From the NCBI GenBank assembly GCA_004802725.1, contig SGPM01000061.1, forward strand, positions 1 to 64,000: a stretch of 64,000 nucleotides of DNA, written 5' to 3'. Below are positions 1 through 10,179 of this stretch, in pieces; within the stretch, counting starts at the first letter, position 1; each line of letters starts with the position of its first letter. Source of the stretch: Antrodiella citrinella. Lineage: Eukaryota; Basidiomycota; Agaricomycetes; Polyporales; Steccherinaceae. The notes below the pieces were generated by a model that worked only from the letters and a program-made list of their open reading frames with translations, was not told where the DNA came from and searched no databases. A program made the translations under genes and the position numbers.

Positions 1-840
1 GTGAGGGTGGCGTGCTCGGAGGTGAGGAGGGCGAGGGTGTGCGTGAGTTGGATGCGCCGGTCCTCGAGGGAAAAGGACGGGACCGTGGGTGTGGATGTGG
101 ATGCGGTGGGGGGAGGGGCGCCGGGTGCGTTTGAAGAGGGATGGTGTGAGGAGATTGGGGGCGTGGGGGCTAGGAAATGCTGTTGGTGGTGTTGCTGCTC
201 TCCGTTGACGGAGAAGTCAACCGCACCCGTGCCGTTCTCTGCAACAGGTTGTGATAAAGATAGTTCTGATTAATTTTATGCCGTCAGTTCATGTACAGGC
301 CAGAATGAAAAAAGTAAATGCACCTGTGGTGATTTGTGACCTAAGAGGACTATTCTCCCCGGGCACGATCCCCAACTCGACGTCGTATTGCCTTCCCGGC
401 ATGAGTCCAAAAAGGATGATCACCGCCTCGTCCGCCTCATCATCCACTTTCATGAGAACCCTCTGCCAGGGCGTGCCATTGACTTTGACAGATAAACCTT
501 TCGACAGGGCATCAGCCACGATCTGTGTGTGCCGGCGCTGCATCCCTTGTCCTCCCCTCCCACCTCCTCCACCATTACCACCGTTCCTTCGTCTGCCTTC
601 TCCCCCCTCCAACACGACGTCGCCCTCCATGATATCCTCATCCGTATCCCCGCTCTCATCCGTCCCGTCATTCGTCGCGCCATCCCCGTCCCCGTGGGAA
701 GAAGCAAACGGCGACGAGAGTATGAACGTCGCCGAGACCGAAGTGATTTCGCGCACGCACAGCGAAAGGATAGGCCTCCAGGGCCGTATGGAGTGCCACT
801 GTGGTTGTGTGAGTGATGACGATGATGATGGATCGTTCAT
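1..840 (-). CDS. Partial protein with an FN3-like N-terminal domain
   Basis: The gene runs off the left edge, so only its 5' part is present. Exon 1 (840 down to 324) starts at the ATG at 840. A GT...AG intron (323 down to 239) joins it in frame to a second exon (238 down to 1) that stays open to the edge. The N-terminus contains WHSIRPWRPILSLCVREIT, then an acidic and Gly-rich linker at residues 50-95, then a block containing KVDDEADEAVIILFGLMPGR that reads as the second half of a fibronectin type III-like fold. Exon 2 is Ser/Pro/His-rich and ends with LEDRRIQLTHTLALLTSEHA, which looks like the start of a coiled coil. I recall this arrangement only as a conserved uncharacterised basidiomycete family and assign no function. 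Confidence in the gene is good; the domain call is moderate. Confidence 0.7.
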
Positions 841-1540
841 TTTGAATTTTTGCGGGGGTAGTCACTCAAGGGGGAACCGGTGAGAAAGAGACCGCGGGAT
901 AAGATTAGAACGCCGTTCTCAGGATGGGTCCGGGTCCTGTTGGCTGTGGAATGTGTCTTCGACAGCAGTTGGACAGATGGGGAGTCGTAAGTGACGGGAT
1001 ATGAGAGGTCGCTGACAATAGGGCGACTGGAGGATAACGGACTAAGTAGATCGTCGGCCAGAGGTTGAGAGGCCGACGTGGATGTTGTCGTAAGACCCGT
1101 AGATCTGCCACAACCATCACGTACAGTTCAGATACAGGGCACACGGCGGGAATATGAAAGTACTGACCTCGCTGATATCGGTGTTCGGCGTACCACTGGC
1201 GAAAGCCAATCAAGGTTATTCGTCGGGACCCAAATCTTGGTGGCTGTTCACGTTACTTTGGCAGAATTTGTGTTCGTGACTGCAATCTGGACCACGAGAG
1301 TTCAGCAATTTCCAGTAGGATACATCCAAGGGTCTCAAGGAAAGTTTACGTTTCATAAAATGCGAGAATCAAATCCGTCCGCATTTGGCATGTGCCGTCC
1401 TAAAAAGGCAAACGCTTGCCATTTTATGACGTCAGTACGATTTAACCTCTCCTTGAAGTGATTTTCACTTTACAATCTGATCATACTCTCAAAAGCCTCG
1501 AAAGACCTCTTCCTAGTTACACGATCTCCATACTAACAGA
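841..1540. other. Divergent intergenic region upstream of the FN3-like and DJ-1 genes
   Basis: This 700-bp stretch separates the starts of two divergent genes. Short open frames on both strands (around 905-1213 and 1078-1461) have no recognisable content and are treated as chance. The only clear element is a perfect TGACGTCA at 1427-1434. It sits between AT-rich patches, including TTTCATAAAATGCG and CCATTTTATG, that could act as core promoter for the DJ-1 gene. Confidence 0.6.
1427..1434. promoter_or_regulatory. Perfect CRE/ATF palindrome TGACGTCA
   Basis: An 8-bp perfect palindrome lies 107 bp upstream of the DJ-1 start codon. TGACGTCA is the established binding site of CREB/ATF-type bZIP factors, which in fungi include the stress factor Atf1. 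Location and exact match make it a reasonable regulatory site for an oxidative-stress gene. An 8-mer can also occur by chance in 64 kb, so function is inferred. Confidence 0.4.
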
Positions 1541-2422
1541 ATGTCGAAGAAAGCCCTCATCCTCATTGCAGACGGCACAGAAGAGATGGAGTTGTAAGTA
1601 ACTGCTGCCATTCCTGCGATTGTCATACACTAACGAGCGGCAGCACAATCACCTACGACACCCTCGTGCGTGCCGGCATACACTGCACGTCCGCTTTCGT
1701 CTCCGCCGTCGACACCGAGAGCCCTACAAACGACGCGTATCACGCGCCGCCCTTCGCGACATGCTCGCGCGGGATCAGGATCGTCTCTGATGAGGTGTTC
1801 TCGCCACAACACGCCGGACCCGTGAGTACCCCCTTCTCCTCTCCCCCGATTGATACCCCACGTCGTCGTACAATCCACAATTCATTGAGAAGAAGCTGAT
1901 CTGATTTATATGTATCGGGGGTTCTATAGGACAAGTACGACCTTCTGGTGATCCCAGGCGGCGCGAAAGGCGCAGAGACGATCAGCGCGTCCGAGCCCGT
2001 GCTGCACCTCGTGCGGGCGTACGTCGACGCCGGGAAGCACGTTGGTATGATCTGCGCTGGTGAGCCCACGTCATTCCTATTGTCCCCCTTCCTCACTTCT
2101 GAACTTCGTTTGTTATCAGGCAGCCTCGCCGCGCTGAGGTCCAGACTCCCAAAACAACCCCTCACGTCCCATCCCAGCGTGAAATCCCAACTCGAGAACG
2201 GTGCGTCACATCAGGGAAGGAGAGATCTGTCGATTCTGACCAGGACCTTTCTCAGACTTTGAGTACTCAGAGGACCCCGTCGTCATCTCCGGCACGCTCG
2301 TCACCAGCCGCGGTCCGGGAACGACCTTCCCCTTTGCCTTGACACTCGTCGAGCTGCTGTGCGGGAAAGAAAAGAGAAAGGAGGTCGAGGGGCCGATGGT
2401 GTTCCCCGGTGGGCACGTTTAG
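1541..2422 (+). CDS. DJ-1/PfpI family protein
   Basis: Five exons (1541-1593, 1644-1821, 1930-2059, 2120-2200, 2256-2422) splice to a 202-residue protein, close to the usual 190-200 residues of DJ-1/PARK7-type proteins. The N-terminus MSKKALILIADGTEEMEF carries the conserved Glu after the first strand. The segment VIPGGAKGAE follows, and then the nucleophile-elbow cysteine in GMICAG. The C-terminal part contains SRGPGTTFPFAL and ends GGHV. Family members protect against oxidative stress and act as glyoxalase/deglycase-like enzymes or chaperones; which activity applies here cannot be read from sequence. The start is the first ATG and places the first strand correctly. The gene converges on the SURF4 gene downstream. 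Introns are 50-108 nt. Confidence 0.92.
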
Positions 2423-2775
2423 GAGAGAAATGTAGCAGTGTGAAAGCAAATGTCTGAAGAGCAATCTTTATGTCGACACTTGGAAAATGTAGTAACAGTA
2501 TATCCTCACCATACAAACCTCGTCACATTATACCGCAACCTCACGAACCAAACGTCGTCTCACACTCACATGCGATGAGGCGTGGAAAAGTGTCTCACGC
2601 GCCAAGACAAGAACATAGATAAAAAAGACATGGGAGTCGTATCTGACAGGAAACAAATCAAATGAGAAACAAAAAATATACCTCACTTCCAGCCACTCAT
2701 TACTTTCACCCTCCTTCCCACTTGCATTCGACCAATCCCCTATCAGGAATTGGAAACTAGACCGTGCTGAAGAGT
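2423..2775. other. Convergent 3' intergenic spacer
   Basis: This 353-bp spacer lies between the stop codons of the converging DJ-1 and SURF4 genes. It is AT-rich and probably holds both 3' UTRs. I see no gene in it. Confidence 0.6.
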
Positions 2776-4052
2776 CTAGTATGTCTTCTTTTTCTCGTCT
2801 ACTGAGAAGCCACCTGTGATGAGCCAAGAACGTCAGCTAGGAAAGACGCGCGATAAGAAATGTGAGCGTACCGGGACCCATGTTGACGAGGAGAATGAGA
2901 CCGCCAACGATCGCTATCAGGTTAGAGGAGTTCAGTAATGCAAGTATACGCATCAACAGGAAACTTACACAGTGTCTGGAAGAAGTCGTATCTGCGAAAA
3001 ACATGTCAATACAAATCCAAGCACAACAGGAGCAAAAAAGACTGACTTCAGGAAATCCCTCTGAGGATGTGCACTGTGTACGCTCCACCAGTTGTTGATG
3101 AACACGTTGAACACGGAGAGGGTCAGGACCAAGAAGGCCGCAGACCATTTCGCCTTGAACCCAACTGCCACCATGATGCACGCCGCAAGACCAATGAGGG
3201 AGACGAAGAACCGGATGATACTCCATTCACCCCTAATCATGAACCCGAGGAAGAGGAAGATTAGGAGAACACGACCCGCAAGTAAGAAACTGCACGAGCA
3301 TGAGTGGTATTTCAAAATAGCAGAAACGAAACTAACGCACTATTTCTTGCGGTCTGTTTCGCTGAGAGACGGAAGTCCGGCAAAGAGTTTCTTGCGCGTG
3401 TACATGGAGTCGCTGAAGACCATAAGGAGGCCTCCGATGACGGACAAGTTGCGGAGGAAGAAGTTGAGGTCGAAGATGAGGCCGTATCCGACCGCCTGCA
3501 TGATTACGACACCGAGGAGGCCGCCTACTGCGTACTCCGAGTGCTTCTTGGTGATGACTGCACCGGAACCCACGAGCATCGTCTAGGGTCAACATGAACA
3601 ACTGACACGGGTATGAACGCGGATGAAAGGGCTCACAATGACGTTAATGGCAAGGAAGAGATGCGAGAGTCCCCAAGGGAAATGCCTGTGCCTACACACC
3701 CACGCCTCCGTCAGCTCCCATCCAAACATACGACCGACGCTACAACGCACCTTCCCAAATACCACAACTGGTCGCCCCACTGCGTGATGATCCGCCACGA
3801 ATCCTCCAAGAACGTCGACACGATCATGAACCGTCCGATAGCAGGCAAATACGGCTTCAGCGGTTGTGTGTAAATCTCGATGTTGTCCTCGACCTGGCGG
3901 GCGAACGTCCGCAGCTTCTCGATCGGGTCGTCCGGGTTCGCAGCGCGGTACCCAGCGGACGGCCGTGAGTTTCCGAAGCCATGGGGGTCGGGCTGGTACC
4001 CACCGCCGATGCCTCCTGAGGCGGGGCGGGCAATGGAGATGCGCGAAGACAT
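2776..4052 (-). CDS. SURF4/Erv29-type ER cargo receptor
   Basis: Seven exons (4052-3751, 3691-3637, 3582-3341, 3289-3047, 2991-2969, 2913-2872, 2813-2776) give a 314-residue polytopic membrane protein. SURF4/Erv29 proteins load soluble secretory cargo into COPII vesicles at the ER. Diagnostic stretches are RQVEDNIEIYTQPLKPYLPA near the N-terminus, RHRHFPWGLSHLFLAINVI, FLGFMIRGEWSIIRF, and NNWWSVHSAHPQRDFLKYDF. After the last hydrophobic segment (IVGGLILLVNMGPGGF) the protein ends KKTY, a dilysine KKXX signal for retrieval to the ER, as expected for this family. A Gly/Ser-rich cytosolic N-tail of about 40 residues precedes the core. The start at 4052 follows family length; an in-frame upstream ATG exists but lies in what looks like 5' leader. 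One exon is only 23 nt. Confidence 0.93.
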
Positions 4053-4526
4053 GAGTGAAATAAAAAGTGGGGAGGATGAGGAGGAAGGAGGAAGAGAGGA
4101 AGAAAATGCGAAAAGTTGAGCGCAAGACGGCGGGAAACCGTTGACGTGGCGGTGGAAATGCCCGTGGGAATTTGGGCTCACATTCAGTGATGCCGGTGAA
4201 CTGCTTTGATGATGTGTTCCTCCTCTCCTGGTCTTGCGTCGGTGTTATCTCCGTCGAGAATATGTCCTTGATAGTCGTTGGCAGCAGCGACGAAGAACCA
4301 AGTCGTTTTGCTCGTCGTTTGTCTATCCACCAGACTCAAGCTGCAGTGAACCAGGTGTGACGGCGGTGACACACGCGCGTGACAGTCACGGAACGCGTCC
4401 AGCGTAACGCCAGGTGGCACTGGCACTCTTGAGCGACCACAGCAGTCAGTCTGATATCCCAGACGCGTTTCGCATCAGGCTTAACAGTCCAGATACTTGC
4501 AGAAATTGTAGCAAGACTGGTGGGCG
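4053..4526. promoter_or_regulatory. Shared divergent promoter of SURF4 and MutY genes
   Basis: This 474-bp region lies between two divergent start codons and must carry both promoters. I see no canonical TATA box or recognisable factor site. A short inverted motif around 4362-4384 (GTGACGGCGGTGACAC) is repetitive but of unknown use. Confidence 0.45.
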
Positions 4527-6834
4527 ATGAAACGAAAGCTTTCAGTGTCCTCTGAAGAGTGGGACGGCTCGGACTCCGACCCAGACGACGCGTACAAGCC
4601 AAAAGCCGTCGCGGGAAGCAGCCGAGCCCCACTGGGTTCTTCCACTAAGAACAAAAAGGCACGGGCACCTCCGAAGAAACCTGGAAGCAAGAAAGGCGGC
4701 AAGAGCAAGAAGGACGTTGACAACGCGTCCGAAGACGATGTTGAGGAGGGTCGCGATGTGCCGCACGCGGCGTCGATGCACACAGTCACCCACGCAAAGG
4801 ATACACGGAAGGCGTTGCTAGCATGGTACGACACCATACACGAAGTGCGCGGTATGCCGTGGCGGAAACCATTCAATGATTCATGGAATGAAGAGGAGCG
4901 TGCGCAGCGTGCATATGAGGTCTCGTTGCCGTTTTGTTGTGGCGTACGAGGACATTGTATTGACTTGATCTCCTGTCTCTCAATGTATAGGTCTGGATAT
5001 CCGAGATCATGCTGCAGCAAACGCAAGTCGTCACAGTGATACCATACTACAATAAATGGATGTCAAAGTAAGTCACCGCCATTTAGGTATAGGAACGCCA
5101 TTGATGTACCCCGTCGATACGCTGCTCAGGTTTCCAACGATAGAGGACCTCGTGCGTACCCCTCTTGACGGCATCTTGAATGGACATGAATGACCATTGC
5201 TTCGTCGTTGTAGGCCGAGTCTGATATCGACACCGTCAACAGCTTGTGGAAAGGCCTTGGCTACTATTCTCGTGCCGCCCGGATTCTTCAGGGGGCGCAA
5301 AAAGCGGTAAAGGAACTCGGCGGCCGTCTTCCAGACAACGCAATAGATATGGAATCCAAGATACCTGGCATCGGTCGATACAGCGCAGGAGCGATCTGCT
5401 CAATTGCCTACAATCAATGCGTTCCCGTGGTCAGTCCGTTTGTCATCTTCACGACATCTTTTTTCGAAGCTCCGCTGACCTCAGGGAACGGGGGTATAGG
5501 TGGATGGCAACGTCAATCGGCTGCTCAGCCGTTTCCTGGCGTTCTATACGCCACCGAAAGCGAAGCAGGCTTTGGATGTTTTGTGGGCGGGTGCGGCTGC
5601 TATGGTCGAGGGTGCTGACCGTCCAGGCGACACGAACCAAGCCCTCATCGAACTCGGAGCGACAGTATGCAAAGTCCACGATCCTCTGTGCGATACATGT
5701 CCAGTCCAGCAGTGGTGTCGAGCCCATGCCCGCCAGAGGGCGAACGAGGAGGTGGGTGAATGTGCAGCAACTAGAGTGGGCACAAGAGACCTCATGACTC
5801 TTCATCCCGCGTCACAGGTTCAGCCAGAGGCACATGCGTCTTCATCAGAGCAACAGTTACCCGACATCGAGGACTTGTGCACTCTGTGCCGGCCACTGCC
5901 GGTACCCACCCTGGTAACTTTGTACCCGATGAAAGTCGAGCGAAAGAAGGCCCGCGAGGAACTCGATGTCGTGAGTGTCATCGAATGGCGGGCCGCAGTG
6001 GACGAGGAGGACCGATGGTTTCTCCTCGTACGACGGCCGCAGGGAGGTGAGTCTCCCTTCTTTGAGTTCCACTCCGCCCTGCGCATACCATCGAGATGGA
6101 AGGACATCATTCAACCAAGGCTAACTACACGATTCTCAGGGCTTCTGGCCGGTCTCCACGAGTTCCCTACGATCCCAGATGTCTCTGTCGCCACTCCTGA
6201 CAGCATGACTGATTTTGCTCAGTCATCTCTGCGTCAGTTGCTAGTCCATCCCCCACCCCCACCCTCTCCGGCAGTACGTTCTCCGACCCGGCATTCGGAC
6301 ATTCAAGCCAGCATTCCCGAGGACAATCCTCGGATCGTCAAAGCTAAGCCCGCAGGCGATGTCCTTCATATCTTCTCGCATATCAAGAAGACGTATCGCG
6401 TGCAATGGGTTTTGCTGGTGGGCGGCAGTGGTGGCAGAGGCGAGGAGGAAAGGGTCATCGCTGGCCAATACTCGGTCTCGGGGGACCCACCGCCTGCAGC
6501 CCTGCCACCAACGCTACATACCTCTCCACACCCCTACGCAAAGGGACACGCAGCAAAGCGGACAGGAATCGCGAAATCGAAAGAGGGAACTGCCTTAGCT
6601 GTTAAAAAGAAGAAGCTGATTGCAGCGGATAGTGTTCAGGGATCATCGACACGTCTAGAAGCGATGTGGGTGCGCATGGATGACGTGCCCAAAGCTAAGT
6701 GCGTTCTCCCGCCGCTCGAGAGTTAGACTTCGGCTAGCGGTGCTAACCCGTTCCGTCGTCTTCGCAGCATCGGCACAGGCGTGCTCAAGGTTTGGAAACA
6801 AGTGAGGACTCTATGGGATTCTGAGTTCGAGTAA
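4527..6834 (+). CDS. mutY: MutY-type adenine DNA glycosylase
   Basis: Eight exons (4527-4919, 4991-5067, 5130-5151, 5214-5429, 5500-5751, 5818-6046, 6140-6698, 6768-6834) splice to 604 residues. The enzyme removes adenine mispaired with 8-oxoguanine in base excision repair. Residues 1-90 are a Lys/Ser/Asp-rich extension with likely nuclear-localisation clusters. The catalytic core follows: MPWRKPFND, then EIMLQQTQVVTVIPYYNKW with the catalytic Glu, then LGYYSRAARIL. The helix-hairpin-helix PGIGRYSAGAI is next, then DGNVNR with the catalytic Asp. A [4Fe-4S] ligand set C-x6-C-x2-C-x5-C is present in CKVHDPLCDTCPVQQWC. The C-terminal part has a NUDIX-like 8-oxoG reader (LLVRRPQGG, GLLAGLHEFPT). 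Introns 5752-5817 and 6047-6139 are multiples of three without stops, so retained forms would still be open. Identification is secure; the C-terminal exon choice is good. Confidence 0.94.
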
Positions 6835-8741
6835 GAGACTCGAAACCTGCTCTCCCTCCGACCCTGAAAATCTGTTCCATGCAAGGTCTTATTGACCAGA
6901 GATATGACCTGATCTAATATGGCTATTGAATACAGCTCCGAAAGGCATGTTCTTCTCACTCACTTATTGTGCCGCCCTGCCCGGAGTCTTTTGAGATAAA
7001 CTTTCTAGTGTGGTCTCAACTTATCAAATCGACTCTCGTGATACCCACACTCCCCGACAACAACGGTCAGCGATGACAGCTTACCTTGCCTTCACGCTAT
7101 CGACTGCTATCGGCGAGTCTCGCCGCAGTCCTCCGACCCCCCGAGTAAACTAGGAACCCCCAATCCCTCATCCGGCGGTACTCGATCTTTCGCTCTTCAT
7201 TACGGCCTGTTACGACCAGGACGGCGGTACACGCATAGCCTACTTCAAAGCTACACGGAACGCCGTTTCGGGCGTTGCTCGGAGCGGCGTTCGATCGCTA
7301 TCAGGTGTCTCTTTTGCCACCCCGCCCAAGAGCTTGCTGCCTGAGCGGACGCGCGCTGAATTGTTCTGGACTCGAAATGATGAACTACGTTAACGAACCT
7401 TGTGGTCTCCGAAGCTATCGACGTTAGCGAGGCTGCTCGATTCTCAAGATTCCTTCAGCCTTTCCTATAATTTGATGGTGCAGAGTCTATATACGCTCAG
7501 ACGGCCCAGCAGGGGGGGGCGTTCACTTCCACGGCGAGTATAATTTACCTTCTTACGGGTGTCCTCGCACGTATTTACGGGATGCGTGCCTCCTGGGCAA
7601 CTTGATTATGTATACAGAGATTTCGAGCCTTAGCGAGCGTTTGCTCGCTTGGCGAAATATGTAAGGACTGTTGAGGTCCAATTGTCGTCGTCGTCGCAAT
7701 AATGCACGGCTGAAAATATTTTCCGTTCGGGAGATTGCTTCCGTGAAGGGTTTTTTGCACAGGCTTTTGGCACTGTGTCTGATCTCCAATCAGAGAAAAA
7801 CAACAAACCTTGCGTGCGATCTGGGATCCCCATTTACTTCCGCGATGCTTGCGAGATCGACATATGGGTCCTGTCGGGAACTGTTGTTCCCCTCCCTCCG
7901 CCAGTTGCCAGATATGACCTGAACGGCGTGCCTGCCCACGCGCACAGCGACCCGGGACTCTCGGACGCGTCGGCATCCTTGGGTGCGATGAACATATAAT
8001 CGGCAGGGATCGCTACATACCGTCTTTGGCGGCATTGTCGGACTCGCACTCGAGCGTATTGAGAACGCGACCATAGAAGCAACGAACGGCTGCACGTCTG
8101 GGATGCCCTTGGAAGGAGTTCGAGAACGAAACGACCCTCGGGCTTCTGTCATACCACTTCTGACGCAGTTTCGCCGCAGAATGCACATCGAATAAAATCA
8201 GTTTAGAGCGAACTGTGGCCTGAGGCGTGATGAGACATGGCCAGTCCTTGTAGGTGGGCAGCGATTACGAATGCGGAAGAGGCGTTTTCGTTCACCCGTC
8301 TACGAGGATTCATCGGACTTCATTCCATGTTTAGTATTTGAGGATTGCGGGAACAATCACGCCCATCTCGATATGTAATTGTGATATAAATACAGCGACA
8401 GATCTGGTGACATATGTGAATTTGGAATGGAGGACCCACGTACACGATGTAATGCGAGAGCAAGGGGGAGAACGATTTGACAGAGCAATGAGAGTCCATA
8501 GAGGGGAATATTCAAATGTCAGGGTAATCAAGAAGAAAAGGTGTCCGTGGTTTGTGGTATATGGCTCCCGAGGGGTATCTGAATGTCTAGTCCACACGGG
8601 GAGCTATATTCGCTGGAATGGTGACAGAATAGAATGGATGAAGAGAAGGGACATCTGAAGCGAATACAAACAATTGTCTGTGTGCTGCCGATCGCGGTCC
8701 TTTTGTGAAGATCGGGAGCTAATGACAGTGAAGGATGGGAA
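6835..8741. other. Gene-poor 1.9-kb intergenic stretch
   Basis: The region lies between the 3' ends of MutY (+) and the WOPR gene (-). Many short open frames exist on both strands, none with a recognisable domain. Features seen are a strong hairpin at 7621-7657, a 6-bp inverted repeat GGCGAGTCTCGCC at 7112-7124 and a run of nine G around 7512. A TGTTACGACC at 7208 resembles the start of some fungal LTRs, but no matching end or protein was found. I see no supported gene. Confidence 0.5.
7621..7657. other. Stem-loop with three helical segments
   Basis: TTTC at the left pairs with GAAA at the right, GCC with GGC, and AGCGAGC with GCTCGCT around a GTTT loop, giving about 14 base pairs with two small bulges. 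It lies in a gene-free stretch. It could be a structured RNA element or a chance inverted repeat. Confidence 0.35.
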
Positions 8742-10179
8742 TCATGCGTGTGCGTAACGGGCGGATGACGGCGAAGATACGTTGGCTGTCGCGATGCGAC
8801 GTAGCAGGTCCTCATCCAACGGATCTCTGGATGGTGGCCGGATATTCTCGAGGAAGGACAGCGGAACGAGGTTGAGCTCCGGCGCAGCGGTACGCGGATG
8901 TGAGGTGGGAGGGAAGACCGAGAGTGGTGTGGCGAAGGGTGGCGGCGACGCGCTAGTATCTGAAGAGCTAGCAGATGAACCCTGAGTAAAAGGTGAAGGG
9001 TCACGATAAAGTTCCAAGCCCGCATCGCTGAGGGTGGGTAAACGAGGAGGAAAAGTGGATGGGGTGGAGGATGAAGACGATGGAGCGTAGCTGCGCGAGT
9101 ACTCGTGGTGGACGTCTTGGTGAGTGGCATAGTTGGATTCATGTTTATGGTGATGTGAAGGGGGCATATGGGCAGAAGCCGCCCAGTGTTCGTCAACAAA
9201 CTCTTGTCTGTCATAGCCGTATGGTGGGACACCATAACCGTGCGGGTGGTGCGAGGACCCCCAAGGATCCTGTGGCGGTATGATTACCTCTTCTGGGTGG
9301 CTCACATCCGCACGCCTTGCCTTACTCGCCCGTGCGCTGCGAAACAGCCCACGCGGAACAGGGATGTTGCCGACATTGGGTATCTTGTCAAGGGTCATCA
9401 AGCTGTCGAGCGTGGTTTGACTGAAGTATGCCGCTGTAATTTCGGTGAGTTGAGAAACGGTATGCTGTGGCACGGTACGTACTGAGGTGCCATTTGCGAG
9501 GGACGTTGTGATGTCGATCTTCAGGGAGAGTTACATGGACACTGTACGTCTGCTTGATAAGACGCTCTGCCTCTATTCTCGAATACGATGGACCGGCCAC
9601 TCGAGGTTCTCTTCGCCTAGAAGTGATGCGAACTGTCAGTCTCAGAGGCGAAGAACGCGAGAAAAGTTGCTCGCTTCATAATGTTGGCCCACTTTGCGGA
9701 GGGGTTCTCAGGATCTTCGTTTGCTTCTGACTCGCGTTGGTGGTAGAATAGAAACTCCTGCAGTCAATGTGAGCATTACTGCCCATAGAAGGGTGTGAAA
9801 CAGCAGCGTACATCGCGAACCTGGCGGAAGGACTGGTCAGCCAGCTGGACAGCGGACGGAGAACGAATTGGGCAACTTACTCGGGAGGGGCCCCAGCCCA
9901 TTCCGTCGGTCCTATGTACGCCGCAATTCGATGAGCACCGTACATCTGGAACGAACAGAAGAAAGCCACCAACCATCGTTCCATTCCAAGACCGGTCGCC
10001 TCTGCGTTCGCACATCGCTCCTCCCAAACGTAGACGTTGCCAGGAACGATAGCTCTTCTCTCCTCTGCGTCCAAACGGCGGGAGATAATGGGCAGTAGGT
10101 TGCGTCCGACGGCGTAGAAAATTTGCAACGCATCCCGTGTCGAACGGATACGGACGTTCGTGAGTGTGGGTTGCTGCAT
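8742..10179 (-). CDS. WOPR-domain (Gti1/Pac2) transcriptional regulator
   Basis: Six exons (10179-9974, 9911-9881, 9830-9822, 9757-9693, 9616-9483, 9433-8742) splice to 378 residues. WOPR proteins (Wor1, Ryp1, Pac2, Gti1) are fungal DNA-binding regulators of morphology, sexual development and virulence. The first WOPR half starts near residue 5: NVRIRSTRDALQIFYAVGR, then GNVYVWEERCANAEATGLGM and ERWTDGMGWGPSRVRDEFLF. The second half has LIKQTYSVHVTLPEDR and KWHLTAYFSQTTLDSL, ending near KIPNVGNIPVPRGLFRSARA. The remaining 160 residues are His/Ser/Pro-rich and disordered, with no motif I recognise. Exon 3 is only 9 nt (Val-Arg-Asp) but is needed to keep the conserved sequence. The start gives the family N-terminus. 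The gene stands alone between long non-coding flanks. Confidence 0.92.

Noticed and set aside
905..1461. Frames on both strands between the FN3-like and DJ-1 genes
   Set aside because: They overlap each other, lack domains and lie where two promoters are expected.
7208..7620. Possible LTR beginning TGTTACGACC
   Set aside because: No matching terminal repeat end, no target-site duplication and no retroelement protein was found nearby.
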